Source: Strongylocentrotus purpuratus
Taxonomy: Eukaryota > Echinodermata > Echinoidea > Camarodonta > Strongylocentrotidae
DNA: 64,000 nt
Direction of reading: 5' to 3'
Assembly: GCF_000002235.5 (NCBI RefSeq)
Contig: NW_022145609.1
Location: forward strand, 25,619,493-25,683,492
Shown here: positions 45,591 through 58,800 of the stretch, in pieces
Layout: each line of letters starts with the position of its first letter
Numbering within the stretch: position 1 is the first letter of the stretch
Position numbers and translations under genes: made by a program
Notes under the pieces: generated by a model
The model's database searches: none
What the model was told of the DNA's origin: nothing
What the model saw: the letters and a program-made list of their open reading frames with translations, nothing else

Positions 45591-45905
45591 ACTTTATTTT
45601 AGGCTTTAGATAACGAGAGTCAGGCTCGAATAGCACATGTGCTATTTTAAATTCTATTTTACCATCGATCCCAAACTCATTGTAAAAAGTTATTTATTGT
45701 TTTACTCTTGACACTAAATTTACTAATAACCATTTTATAATTTTTTTATAATGTACATGTATGTCGCTGTTGAACATGTATTTTAATTCATGTCATGTTT
45801 ATATTTATGTTATATTGACATTGTCATTGTACATTTATATAACTTTTATTTCAATGGTTTCAATGGTGGTGAATAAATAAATAAAATTCAATCCAATTCA
45901 ATTCT
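45590..45905 (+). mobile_element. LINE 3' end with (TTCAA)n tail
   Basis: It contains gagtcaggctcgaatagcac and ends ggtggtgaataaataaataa, then attcaatccaattcaattc. The first phrase matches the LINE-like insert near 25843. The plus strand is sense. No ORF. Confidence 0.62.
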
Positions 45906-46199
45906 TGTATGCTATTGCAAAATGTATAATTAGTTTTTTTAATGAAAGTGTTAATATTTGCCAATTGCCATTCAGGGGGCTCGATCAAGTATTGTACCTT
46001 CCAAACACAAGCTTAGGGACCATTAAAAAATCTTTAATTAAAGGACTCTGTAGTTTCTATAATGGTCAGTATTAATAATAGATGTGTAAATTCTTTTCAT
46101 CCTTCCATGAACTACATGCAGTGACTAAATATTTAACTTTTATCATGCAACTGCGAGTGTAGATGCTCAAGATTACTGCGTATCTCATGGAAGGAGGAA

Positions 46200-46495
46200 T
46201 TACATGTGATAGTATTACATACATTTCCTAGTTTTTGCTTGTTATCAAATACGTTAAGGGGCATGATTTTTGTATTTTGTTTTATTTTGTAACGACAGAA
46301 TGTCTTATTTTAAGCCATGTTCTATCTTTACCTAATAAGTATCAACTATTTTATCTTAGGGACGTTGCGCTTCAAACATTTTTGTTTATATGCATTGTTC
46401 CTACTACATATCTCAATGTAACCCACTGTATTTTATTATCTGTAAACAGTAATTTTACATGGTGAATAAATCAAACAAACAAACAAACAAACATA
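46200..46495 (+). mobile_element. LINE 3' end with (CAAA)n tail
   Basis: Ends acatggtgaataaatcaaac followed by five aaac units at 46470-46492. The layout matches the previous LINE end (ggtgaataaat before the simple tail), so it is probably a related family. The 76-codon ORF is not supported. Confidence 0.55.
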
Positions 46496-46499
46496 GAAA

Positions 46500-48092
46500 A
46501 TAAGAGAGGAGGATTGAAAGATAGTGAGGCAGGGATAGAGAGAAGAGGAATAGAGAAAAAAAAGAGAGATAGAGAAAGACAGACATCAATGATTTATGCT
46601 AGTGAGCCTCCCTTAACAATTTATTGTCTAGGTGGCATCACCAATCGAGTGATGTTTGTAAGGAGAAACTATTGTAGAATTTGGTTCATATACATGTAAA
46701 TCAAACATCTAACAGATTCACTCATTTTCTGTGTACTTACATAGTCGACTCCCAGGCCAGGCAGTCGGGCACCTTGTCATGTTTTAATAGGGTCTATACT
46801 GGTTAAATTTCTGTGTCTGTAGTAAAAATAAATGATATTGAAGTAAAACTGAAGAAGATTCATATTTATTTGAAGGGCTGGCCCATATATTTCTTTTTTA
46901 CATCGGTCTTTATTTTCTTTTGCGTACAGAATTTGAGAAGTGCTCTTTGAGATTAATTTCTGGCTTATTTGACCCTTAATGTGGCCTGTATATAATACAT
47001 ATGTGCCTAATAAAGATCACAGAATTTGATCGTCTTTGTTCGTATTATTTCTTTGTCGTTAATGTTGTTTTATTACCCGTTTGGGTGGGGGGGGGGGGGG
47101 GAGGTTTTTCAAAATGCAATAGACCCTCTTTAATATCTTACTACTAATCAAGTATACTTGTCTGAAAATCAATAAATGACAATGTTCAAAGATGGAAAAA
47201 AAAGTGCATGTAGAGGTTACATGGTTTGATTGGGTAGGCCTAATAATTTTATTTTCAATGTTTGATGCTTTTATAATGATCAGTAAATATGCACATTGTA
47301 TGGACATGTTGGTTGAGTGACCTCTTGCATTCCATTTTCAAACTTGAAATGTCAACATGTCACGAGTAATAAAAATGAACCAAAAGACAGAGAGTGGGAG
47401 AGGGGGAAGAGAGAGAAAGAGATATGGAAGATAGCAGGAGGGAAGTAATCAGAGAGAGAACAAGAAAGTAAAGTGTTGGAAAATGTTGGAGGGAAGGAAA
47501 GAGAGGGTGGACAAGAAAGAAGGCCAGAGAGGGAGAATTTTTTGTTGTTGTGTTTTTTTTTTGTGTTTTTTTTTTTTTTGGGGGGGGGGGGTGGGGTGGT
47601 GAGATGTCAGAATGATCAGTTGCACTGTTTATTCAGAAGTGGTTTGTACTCGCTCAATATTACTCACCGATCCACTCAGTCAGCTACCCACTCAAAAAAG
47701 GGGAAAGGAAATAAGGTCTGAATCATTTTATTGGATCATGTTTTTTTAATTTTAATTTTTCTTGGGAAAACAAAAATGTACAAACATACATCACGTTATA
47801 AGTTTCAAAGAGTTTGCGATTTTCTTTCCTGTACAAAACGTTGATATGTGCTTCATGGTCAATGTACAATTCAATTTCTTATCAAGAATTCTTATAATCA
47901 GAATCATGAATAGGATATACTTGAAGTTAACAAGATGAAGAGAGAAGTCTATTTTCACAACTCCCAAGCATGCATCCGTGCTAATAATTTGTGCTTTATA
48001 AACAGATATCTTAAACTGCCTTAAAAAAATGAGGATTCAATCCTAAAAATACATGACTGCTTCGTTGGAATGTGTGACTTCTAAAGAGGCCC
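46500..48092. other. Unassigned DNA with GA-rich simple sequence
   Basis: GA-rich tracts lie at 46500-46590 and 47385-47540. G runs lie at 47087-47101 and 47580-47590. No exon or element ends recognised. Confidence 0.45.
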
Positions 48093-48247
48093 TGGGTTCT
48101 GTTTCATAAAATTTGTTATCAATAACAAATTACAATAGCTATTATAAGCTACCGGTACTAAAATAGTTGCATTTCATTTATAAGTGTTGGCAAATTTGTT
48201 ATAGAATTGTGACTTGGTTATTGATAAGTTTTATGAAACAGGCCCTG
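48093..48247. mobile_element. MITE family R6, uninterrupted copy
   Basis: Inverted ends gttctgtttcataaaatttg and aagttttatgaaacaggccc enclose a short hairpin-prone interior with ataagctaccggtac. It is the intact relative of the split copy in ATG10 intron 5. Confidence 0.72.
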
Positions 48248-48619
48248 AAACCAGTCCACAAAATGTTCTTTTCAAACCCATGGTCATTGTAAAAGACAAC
48301 TAACAGAAGAATCCCTTTTTCCAAATCAAAATATTCTGATAGACTATGTGACTTTTGTTTAAAACAAAATTGTCCATCACAGCTACAAGATACATCAATT
48401 AGATACCTGTACACATATGTTTATCATCTACAGGAAAAATAATTGAAAATATGAATTCCATATAAATATAAATATTTCGCCATACTACAATGACACTCGA
48501 TCACATATTCGAGTAGTGCATCGCTTTAGTATAGCCCTGCTAGCTATAGGATCAGGCAAAATATAAAGGAAAACATGAAATATTTCATACAATGTACAGA
48601 ATTTAAAGATAAAATTGAG

Positions 48620-48790
48620 TTCAGCAGGGTTCTCAGTTTCTCACAGAAATTTGAGGACCAAATTCCATGGCTTTCAAGGACTTTCCATGACCCACATTTG
48701 CCATTTTCCATGACCAGATAAGTACCATTTTGGTAGGGGCTGGGGCAGCGGCATGCAGGTGGCGTACAAATACCACGCAATGTTTTGTGG
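48620..48790. repeat. 'ccatgacttttccatgac' interspersed repeat, copy 1
   Basis: The phrases ggaccaaattccatgg, actttccatgaccc and ttccatgaccagataag recur at 62918-63200. Non-coding. Confidence 0.65.
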
Positions 48791-48910
48791 GACCCAAAAG
48801 TGGAATTCACATGAGATGTAACTTCTGTGATCTTGTCCCATAAACTGAACAATATTTTTTCACGGAAGAAAAAAATGTCTGAATGGTTTCTCCATGAAGA
48901 ATCCCCATTT

Positions 48911-49274
48911 CTCTTTAAAGGGATTGGGTATCTTTGCCTCAGATCATGCTGCAATGATAATTATAAACCTTTAGGTCAGTCAGGAATCCCATGACTTTTA
49001 CAAGCCGATCACCTGTCTGATTATCAAGATATTTAAATTGGAAATCAAAATTTCAAAAAACGTTTTCCTAACAGTTTTTATTGGGCAAAATGAGTATAGT
49101 AAAACCAGTCACTCAAATATTTTTTACTTTTTTGAGGCACTTCATGATCATTTCGAAGAGCAATTTTATTGGGGGCTTCAATATTACACCATATCACAGA
49201 CACTGACAATGCGTAGGGCCACACATCTCAGATTTGTAAAACTGGAAACATTGGTAAACAATGCCTTTAATATC
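48911..49274 (+). mobile_element. Interspersed repeat R1, copy downstream of NUP155
   Basis: Starts ctttaaagggattgggta and contains gtcagtcaggaatcccatga, ttacaagccgatcacctgtc, gggcttcaatattacacc and aaactggaaacattgg. The end is aacaatgcctttaa. Same family as 30766-31175. Confidence 0.75.
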
Positions 49275-49449
49275 TCTCCCTTCTCCCTTCTAATTAAATG
49301 AAGGCAAGTAACCTTTTCTCAGAGGTTTCAGGAGATTTGGAGGCTTCAACCCTGCTTGAATAAAGTCCTTGCAAACTGCATTTCTATCATTTTAAATAAA
49401 GGAGCAAGGTAGGTAGGACTGTTTTCATCTTTCTCGCCTGATTGGCCTA

Positions 49450-49879
49450 CTTTCCAAGTGAACTTGTCAATGATAGTGGAGTGGGATTCTCTATCATGCT
49501 TGGTTGTTAGCATCCTCTCGAGGCACATTGATCCTGCTTCCTAGCAAACTTAAGAGGGCGCTCATATACCATCTATACACAGAGTTTGGCCGACTTGGTT
49601 TCACTGGGTCACAATATGGCGTATATTCTTTTGTTTTGTGCTTGCCCAACAAAGCAGTAGTCGCCATATTGTGTCCAACTCGAACCAAGTTGGCCACACT
49701 CCTGTGTATAGATAGCTCTGGCACGGTTGATTTGCATCCTTTCTAAATGAACTTGTCAAAGCTAGTAGAGTGGGATTGTCTATAATGCTCGGGTGTTTAT
49801 AGCATCCTCTAGAGGCACATTGCTTCAAAGCAAACTTGAGAGGGCGCTCCCTTATCTCGCACGGTTGATTTGCATCCTA
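49450..49879. repeat. Tandem duplication covering the NUP155 stop codon and 3' UTR
   Basis: Unit A (49741-49879) includes the last nine NUP155 codons and the stop. Unit B (49450-49740) repeats the same order: aacttgtcaa, gtgggatt, gcatcctct.gaggcacatt, agcaaactt.agagggcgctc and cacggttgatttgcatcct. Unit B holds an extra 139-bp inverted-repeat insertion. Divergence between units is moderate. Confidence 0.8.
49573..49711. mobile_element. Hairpin MITE inside the duplicated NUP155 3' end
   Basis: The ends ctatacacagagtttggcc and, inverted, ctatacacaggagtgtggcc start arms of about 48 bp (with acttggtt and cacaatatggcg further in). The sister unit A lacks it at the equivalent position, so it was inserted after the duplication. 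Confidence 0.75.
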
Positions 49880-52800
49880 TCCAAACGGCTCTGCAGGTCA
49901 TTAAAGCTAGCCAGGTAGGACTGTATTATGTTTGGCCTGCCGGGGGTAGCTTCTAGCTCCACCTTGTAACTAGCGATGGCGTCCAGCGTGGAGTTGATGA
50001 AGAGACGCCTAGGATGAAGAGCAAAAAAGGCATTAAAGTGCAGGAAATTCTTTTAAAGTGCGGGTTCATTAAAAATCTCAAATATGGCAAATAGCGTATT
50101 ACTAGAAACTGTTAAGCTAACAGATGGCCATCATGCAAGTTTTAGGTCAACTACATATCGGGTGATTTATAAAAATACAAATAAAACAACCTCCATAGCA
50201 TCTGGGATATGCGAGAGATTCACCGGAAAAATAACAATGTTTTAATGCCGTCACAATATGAACCAACCCTGCGCAAGCAGACGACATCCCATAAAGAATG
50301 AACATAATTGCAATGCTTTTATTTCTCAAATTATATTGAGTTTAGTGTATATAAATGTGAAGGAATTTTACACCATTCAAAAAGGGATATGACCCCCATT
50401 CTTATAACCAAATTCTTTTTTTTGTAAATAAACAGGATAGGGGTTAATGAACAATCAAAGAAACCACACTTTCAAATTAAAAAACCTCCGGAATGATAGC
50501 ACGGACGTCATTTGTTCCCTCTTGAAACGCCGAACATGCCGCTGTGTATGCAGCTGAAAATACAATGGCGTCTTATTTTGTTTACAAGCGACGGATTCCC
50601 TTCTTTTTTTTTATCCTTGCATTTTTCATCAAAATAATACCATGCACAGGGTTTAGAGTGAGGCAATAGATTAAAAATTTCACCTGAGGGTGTTGAAGTA
50701 AGAGAAATAACTGAAGAAAAGATGACAAAACAGGCACTGATATTGTGTGACATGTCATGGGACATCGTCTGCTTATGCACATCATGTTCAACATGTGACG
50801 TCATATCTCAGCAGCGACTGGGGAGCCTTTTCAGGTGCTATGTCGGGGCTACATCTGAGCGTTTTGTAAATGTTAATAATCATTACTTCAAATGTTTCCA
50901 AGCATTGGCTTTTGATAACCTTGGCCAATCAAAGTGTCACCTTTGCAATAATGACATTAAAGTTAGTTTTTTAAATCAATGAACCCTCTCTTTAAAGATG
51001 CACAGTAGTGGGTCTTCATGGGAATTGAACACCATTTTGGTGTTTACCCAATAACGGCCGTTTTCAGTCAGCATGAGTGTACTTCACTTTTACTTGAGAT
51101 AGAGGCAAGCTGGAGTATTTTCTGTTAGGACCACAACTTTTTAAAAGTAAATTGGCTTAATAACTCATCTTAAAGACAATATATAGAACTTTGCAGGAAT
51201 TACAAATATGTCATGTATGTCTTATCTGTGAAATTTAAACATTAACAGTGTCCTAGTATTCAAATGATGCAAGGAAACCTGTTTACTTTCTAGACATCAC
51301 TGTTAGACACTATTGACTGACTGAATGACATCTGTTTTTCTTTGGTAATAATGTACATAAAATGAGCTGTAACAGGTACATGAGCATTATTTTTCTACAT
51401 CAATAACCCACTTCTTGTAATGGCCAAAATTAAAGTGAATGAATCTTTGTGCAGCACAAAACGTACGACCATTCAGTAAAAGGGTCTGAAAATCAGACTA
51501 TTACTTAGGTGATTGCAATCACTTAAGTCAATTCGACAACTAACGGTCATTTTTCCCCATTAAAAGACATTTTCAAGCCCTTTTGTTTTGAGGGAAGTTC
51601 TAAATTAGTATTGTCTTTCAAATGCTGTTGGAATTTAACTTTTTCATTTTTTTGGCCTGCAAATGGGACATAGTACCTTTAATGCAGATACATTGGTTTT
51701 CTTGGTCCATGTCATTATTCATGGCAAATAAATCCCAATTTAGGTGTACTGTAATGATCGCATGCCCCTTCACAAGTACAAGAGATTACTCTACCTACCT
51801 ATCCTGTAGAGGTACCAGGGCAGCATTATCAGTGAATGCTGATAGAAGAGAAGCGATGACTCGCAGCATGTGCTGAGGGTTACGAGATGTCTGCCAGAAT
51901 GGATCCTAGGTATAGCAAACAAAACAAGTGTCCTTAGTTCTTTGAAGTGAGTAAAGGGTATTTAATAGAGGATTTTGTTTTTAAAGATAAAGACCAGTTA
52001 GGCCTAAAATAAAAACTTGTTGTATTGCCCTTTGCAACCGACACAATAATCTGAAAATCTACGGTCGGCATTTTAATAAAAAAATTAAAACAGATTTTAA
52101 TTGATTTTTAATTTTTTTTTTATTAATGAATAAAAAAATATGTATTTTGTTTGTTTAAATGGGATATAAATGCATAAAATCAAATTGTTCAAAAATTCTC
52201 ACTCGTGCAAACCATGAATAATTATGAGGTGAAAAAGATATCAATGGAATGATGACGCTGAAACACATGTATTAAAGCATTAAAAACTGAGAAATATCAG
52301 CCAAAAGAGAGCGGGAAAAAAAAAACAACAAAAACATTCAAATCTGAAAAATATCGGCCCAAAGAGGGCGACGAAAAAAAAAGTTAAAAAAAAAACTTTT
52401 CCGATCGACCGACCCATGTTCTGGCACCCAAAGGGCAATACAACAAGTTTTTATTTTAGGCCTTATGGTCATGCGATTTCATTGTGAAAGAAATGTTGTG
52501 GAATCGATCAGAAAAGGTTGATCTTCTAGCATATAAGTATTGGTGTGTACTGCAAGGTTCTGGAATCATCAAAATGATAAGAAATTTGGCCCAGTCTTGG
52601 TAACGTTACAAGCACTGTACACAGAAAGATGTATATATGGGACTACGCGACACATGCACGATATTTATCAGGTCAAAATAGATATAATAATTTACCAAAT
52701 ATATCAATTAGTAGGCGGTTTCTCGGCAAAATTTGTATCATCACGTATTAGTCAAAACATATTCTTTCACATGATTGGTAATAAGAGGTTCCATTTCATT

Positions 52801-55800
52801 TTTTGAGAGAGGGGGGGGGGGGGGGGAGGGGGGTTTCCAAAACTGGTCTTTAACTTTAAGACCTGTTTATTTCTTTGTACAAAGTGATTTTACTGGTCAT
52901 AGATGTTTTTTCTCTTTTCCTCATATGCGGCATTTTATTACTTTATATCATTTAAAAAAAATTGCATATAAAGTTTAATTACAATATATATACATAATCA
53001 ACAGACTGATAAAAATAAAATAGGGTAGACAAAAAGAAAGTGGAAGGGAAAGATCAAGGCATGAATAGAAATGCGTAAAAGGTGTAACTTAGAAAGATAC
53101 ATCTTGATATTACTCATTACTTTTTCTTTGTTTCTGTACTGCCAATTGCTGGTCATAGATGATATATAATCTTTTCCCATCTAACAGCATTATAGCCTCT
53201 TTTTTTTTTTTTTTTTAGCGACTGAGGTAATTATACATAGAAATATAGTAATAAAACGATACTTGACTCAAATAATCTCTGTGACTTTTGTAATAAACAT
53301 AATACATCTGTAATAAACTTGAACAAGAAAATTCCCTTCGTCAAAAATGTTGGTTAAATATTTGCATATGAACCTTACACCCGCATTTATGTCTTACAAC
53401 CTACTTTCACCATTTCTTAAAGCCCCTCCGCACTAGTTTGGCCAGGAGGGATAAGACCTCGTTGCATGGTCACTGACAGGTGGTTATCTCATCAAATCAG
53501 CTCTCAATTAACATGAGAAAAAGGGGACCATGGGGGACCAATGGTCACCGATTAGGCGTTGTTTGCTATATAGAGGGCGCAAGTAGCTATAAGTAGTGCA
53601 GTGGGGCTTAAAGACCTATTTATTTCTTTGTAGAAAGTGATTATTCTGGTCATAGATGATTATAATCTTTTCCCATCAACAGGAATATACCTTCTTTTTT
53701 CAAGTGACTGAGGTTATTATACATGGAAATATAGTAATAAAACAATACTTGACTCAAATAATCTCTGCGACTTTTGTAGTAAACATAACACATCTGTAAT
53801 AAACTTAGATGAGAACATTCCCTTTTTAAACTAGATGGAATTTTGACTGCGTGCAGTCGAAAATGATGCCTCCGCCATAGAGCAATTTAAACAAGTTTGG
53901 AGTTTAAATCTCCAGTGGTTCTTGAGATATCATGATAACAATCTCAATGTATGGAATTTCATAAGTTGACCTCTGTGACCCTTGACCTTTGACCTACGTG
54001 CTCCAAAATCTAATCAGATTGTCTTCCTTTGGTGATACACACTATCATTAAGTTTGAAGTTTAAATCTCCAGTGGTTCTTGAGATATTATGATATGGTGA
54101 TACATACTATCATTAAGTTTGAAGTGAACATTCTCCAGTGGTTCTTGAGATATCACGATAACGATCTCAATGTATGGAATTTCATAAGTTGACCTCTGTG
54201 ACCCTTGACCTTTGACCTACGTGCTCCAAAATCTAATCAGATTGTCTTCCTATGGTGATACATACTATCCTTAAGTTTGAAGTTTTTACATCTCCAGTGG
54301 TTCTTGAGATATCGCGCTAACAAACTCAATACAAGGAATTTCATAAGTTGACCTCTATGACCCTTGACCTTTGACCTACGTGCTCCAAAATGTAATCAGA
54401 TTGTTTTCCTATAGTGATACACACTATCACTACGTTTGAAGTTTAAATCTTCAGTGGTTCTTGAGATATCATGATAACAATCTCAATGTATGGAATTTCA
54501 TAAGTTGACCTCTGTGACCCTTGACCTTTGACCTACGTGCTCCAAAATCTAATCAGATTGTCTTCCTATGGTGATACACACTATCATTAAGTTTGAAGTT
54601 TAAATCTCCAGTGGTTCTTGAGATATTATGATAACAATCTCAATGTATGGAATTTCATAAGTTGACCTCTGTGACCCTTGACCTTTGACCTACGTGCTCC
54701 AAAATCTACTCAGATCGTCTTCCTATGGTGATACATACTATCCTTAAGTTTGAAGTTTTTACATCTCCAGTGGTTCTTGAGATATCGCGCTAACAAACTC
54801 AATACAAGGAATTTCATAAGTTGACCTCTATGACCCTTGACCTTTGACCTACGTGCTCCAAAATGTAATCAGATTGTTTTCCTATAGTGATACACACTTT
54901 CACTAAGTTTGAAGTTTAAATCTTCAGTGGTTCTTGAGATATCATGATAACAATCTCAATGTATGGAATTTCATAAGTTGACCTCTGTGACCCTTGACCT
55001 TTGACATACGTGCTCCAAAATCTAATCAGATCGTCTTCCTATGGTGATACATACTATCCTTAAGTTTGAAGTTTAAATCTCAAATGGTTCTTGAGATATC
55101 GCGCTAACAAACTCAATACAAGGAATTTCATAAGTTGACCTCTGTGACCTGTGACCTTTGACCTACGTACTCCAAAATCTAATCAGATCGTCTTCCTATG
55201 GTGATAAATACTATTCCCGAGTCTTAAGTTTAAATCTTAAATGGTTCTTGAGATATTGTGATAACGGTCAAACGGGACGGACGTACGGACGTACGGACGG
55301 ACAACCCGAAAACATGATGCCTCCGGCACCACCTTCGGTGGCGGAGGCATAAAAATGTTGGTCAAATATTTGCATATGTACTTTACACCCGCATTTATGT
55401 CCTACAACCTGCTTTCACCATTTCATAAAGATTTGGGGGAGTCTCACCTTAGCTCTGAAGTGTCTGTCGTACACGCAGTGTAGTTTAGGAAGGGGTACGT
55501 CTGCAGCCAGCAGAGTCTTGAACACCCACGACACGCTCCAGTCTAATTCACAGTTTTTCTTCTCCAGGTGCAACACCAAGAAATCTAAACGATGGTTTAG
55601 GGGGAAAATGTGAGAATTTAGTTTAAAGGGATTGGGTAACTTTGTCTCAGATTCTGAAACAAAATCCTGGATTTGGCTCATGCTGCAATCATAATTATAA
55701 ACCTTTAGGTCAGTCAGGAACCCCATGACTTTTACAAGCCGATCGCCTGTCTGATTATCAAGATATTTATGAATGGGAATCAAAGTTTAAAAATTAGTTT

Positions 55801-58800
55801 TCTGTAACGGTTTTTATAACAATACTGTCTATCGGGGCAAATGAGTATGGTAAAACCGGTCACTCAAAGAGTTTAGTTTTTTACTTCATGATCATTTTGA
55901 AGCGCAATTTTTTTTAAGGGCTTCAATATTACACCATATCACATTCCATAATGTTAAACGATGCCTTTTACCAAGTCCCCAGGATCATAAATAATAAGTT
56001 GTAATGAGTCAACTGCAACATCATTGAAAACTTGAATTAGACAGGTCGATTTTCAACTTTTTTTGGTTTTCTTCCACTAAATATGTGAATAAGCAGTAGC
56101 TGGTAGGAAAGTAATCCTTGAATGCTTTCATCACTTTAGGGCAGCTGGGCTAAAACCCAGGGTAACATCAGTACTTAGTAGGTGAATCAAGCATCCCCTG
56201 GGATGAGCTCAATATGAATGTAGCTATTATGTCTACAATTAGTTGATGATTTAGTGATTTTATTATCACATAATTTGACTGAATCAGATAATTGTAAAAG
56301 CTTGAACAATCGAAAACCAAGAACTTCCTATTTTCATGCCCATTTCTAATATCTCTAGTCTCTTTATTGCTAGTATTCTTGAATAATCGCTCATCAGCTG
56401 TAACCTTAGGTGCAACTCGATACTTACCCAAGGGAAAGTATCTCTCTGACGTGCTGTAAATCTTGCCTAAGCTAATCAAAAGTTTACTCAGGATGGCCAT
56501 ACGGGTAGCAGCCAGCTTGTCCCCACTTTGGAATAGCTCTGAAAGAAAGGCACACAAACAAATACAAATTTAAGACATTGCATGTAAACTGTTTAAACTC
56601 TGTGCAATAAAATAAATTAGAAATAACAACAAAATAATACATATAGAAATTCACAAAAATAATGCCATACCAAATTTTATTTCAAATTTGGCAATGTTAT
56701 TCAAATTCTTTTCCAAAAGATTGATACTTCATGTATCAGATAAAAGACCAATAAATATGTAAAAATATCTTATTTGCATAAATTATGAAAAAGTATTCAA
56801 TAAGTATATTTTCATGAAGAATTTTGCACAGTTCCTATTTACATGCATCTTGATGTCAATGCTAAATTTCATGTCGAGCAGCCCTCCATGAGCAAGATCA
56901 AATTTTTTTATAACAAAATTTTCATTAAAATGATGCACAGGTCTCCTTTACATGCGTGTCTATGACCATGTAACATTTTGTGTAAAATGGATCTCCCAAA
57001 GCCGAGATTGAGATTACAACACCCCCCTCGGTCACGGAAAATAAGCTCTCAATACTCCCAAAAAGCCTAGTTAAAATAGGAGTAATGGACCATGCTTCAA
57101 ACTTCACTTTTTAGAAAGTTTATAAACCTTTATCAATAATCTCTCGCCACAGTTCTTGAATGAGTTCCTCATCGAAGTGACCGGCACAGTGGACAATGGC
57201 CAGCTTGCATCTGGACAGGTCAAACCCACTGGCAAAGTCACCATAAAGCTGCAGTCAAGAAAAAATAGAACATTTGACATCGATAGAAATTAGAGGCCGG
57301 CCCATAACAAAATGTACTTGTACTGGACAATACGATAAAACGTGTCGATGTGCAGAGGGTCATAATTCCCTGACATCACACTTGGTGGAATTACCATTGA
57401 TGGGTGTACGAAATCGCGGCACAAAGCAAACCCGTGGTCCCATCAAGAAATCCCCCCTAGTCTCTCAGAGAGTCTTTGGGTGCGGAATATGTAAGATAAT
57501 GACTTTACAATATGGGGGATGGGTGGAAAATGCAGGGCATTACATAAGGCCTGTTGGTCATAAAACTGAAGGCTAATCCTGTTGACTGACAACACCCGTT
57601 ATTGGGTCAACACCCAAATGGTGTTTAATTCCCAAAAGAGAGCCCACTACTATGCGTCTTTAACCCATATGTTCTAATTTGCTGCCCTGTACTGCTCTTA
57701 TCCAGCCGGCAACAACAGGTTCATGCAGTTGTCCTCAATCAGCAAAAAGAGGGCAGCACATAGAAAGTGACAGGATGTCTTATCAGAAAAAAAATACCCA
57801 CAGCCAAATTTTCAAAATCCTGGATTTAGCTATGCTGCAATGATAATTATAAACCTGTAGGTCAGTCAGGAACCCCATGAAGCCGATTGCCTGTCTGATT
57901 ATCAAGATATTTATGATTGGAAATCGAAATCAAATTTGGCATTTGCCAAACGGTTTTCATTACACTACAGTCTATTGGGGAAAACGGGTATGGTAAAACC
58001 GGTCAATCAAAGAATTTTACTCTTTTGAGGCACTTTTTCTTGATCATTTTGAATCACAATTTTTTTTAGGGCTTCAATATTACACCGTATCACAGACACT
58101 GCTAACACGTAGGGCCATGCATCTCAGATTTAACATTGTTAAACGATGCCTTTAATGAACTACCAGTGAAAATAGATACACTTACTTTGGTAATGTCAAT
58201 CAACTCCGAGTCGAGGACGGAGAGGGCATTCTGTACATGTGGGTCGCTATGGTTACACGACTGAGAGATGGCTTCATACACCTGTAACTGGAGGCGGGCC
58301 ACCTGGGAGAAATACGAAACTGGTTAAAATCGCTGCCATCTTTTTATCAGTCAACCGATCTGATTCTCTTCAACCACTATCGCTCCATAGGTCAAAACAA
58401 CAGATTATTTTCATAGACAAAGTTCGGCACAAACCTTAAAAATTGAATCTGATTTATTAAAGATATGTATATAGGATTACACAGACATGTTGCATAAAAA
58501 TCAAATATAAGAATATTTTTAGGTTGCCAGAGAAAGTTATCAGTCAGGAACTAACACACAAAAAACAAAACAATATTGTGAAAAACTATTTCTTTCTACC
58601 TCAAGTTTCTCTTCAATTTCATGCAGGAATTCTCCTTCACTTGCCGAGCTTGTCCTCAGACTGCTGCTCTTGCTGCACATCACTGCACGAGAAAAGTACT
58701 CTATTCTTTGCTGTAGCTTCACATCCGTACTGAAAGGAGAAGCAAGATTGACATGATTATGCACCAGTCTATGAACAGCAATCCTCAATCAGCCAAACCA

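Noticed and set aside
56168..56427. Extension of the NUP155 exon at 56428 into the adjacent ORF
   Set aside because: A good donor (CCTTGG|gtaagta) and phase match to the next exon show that the ORF continuation is intron.
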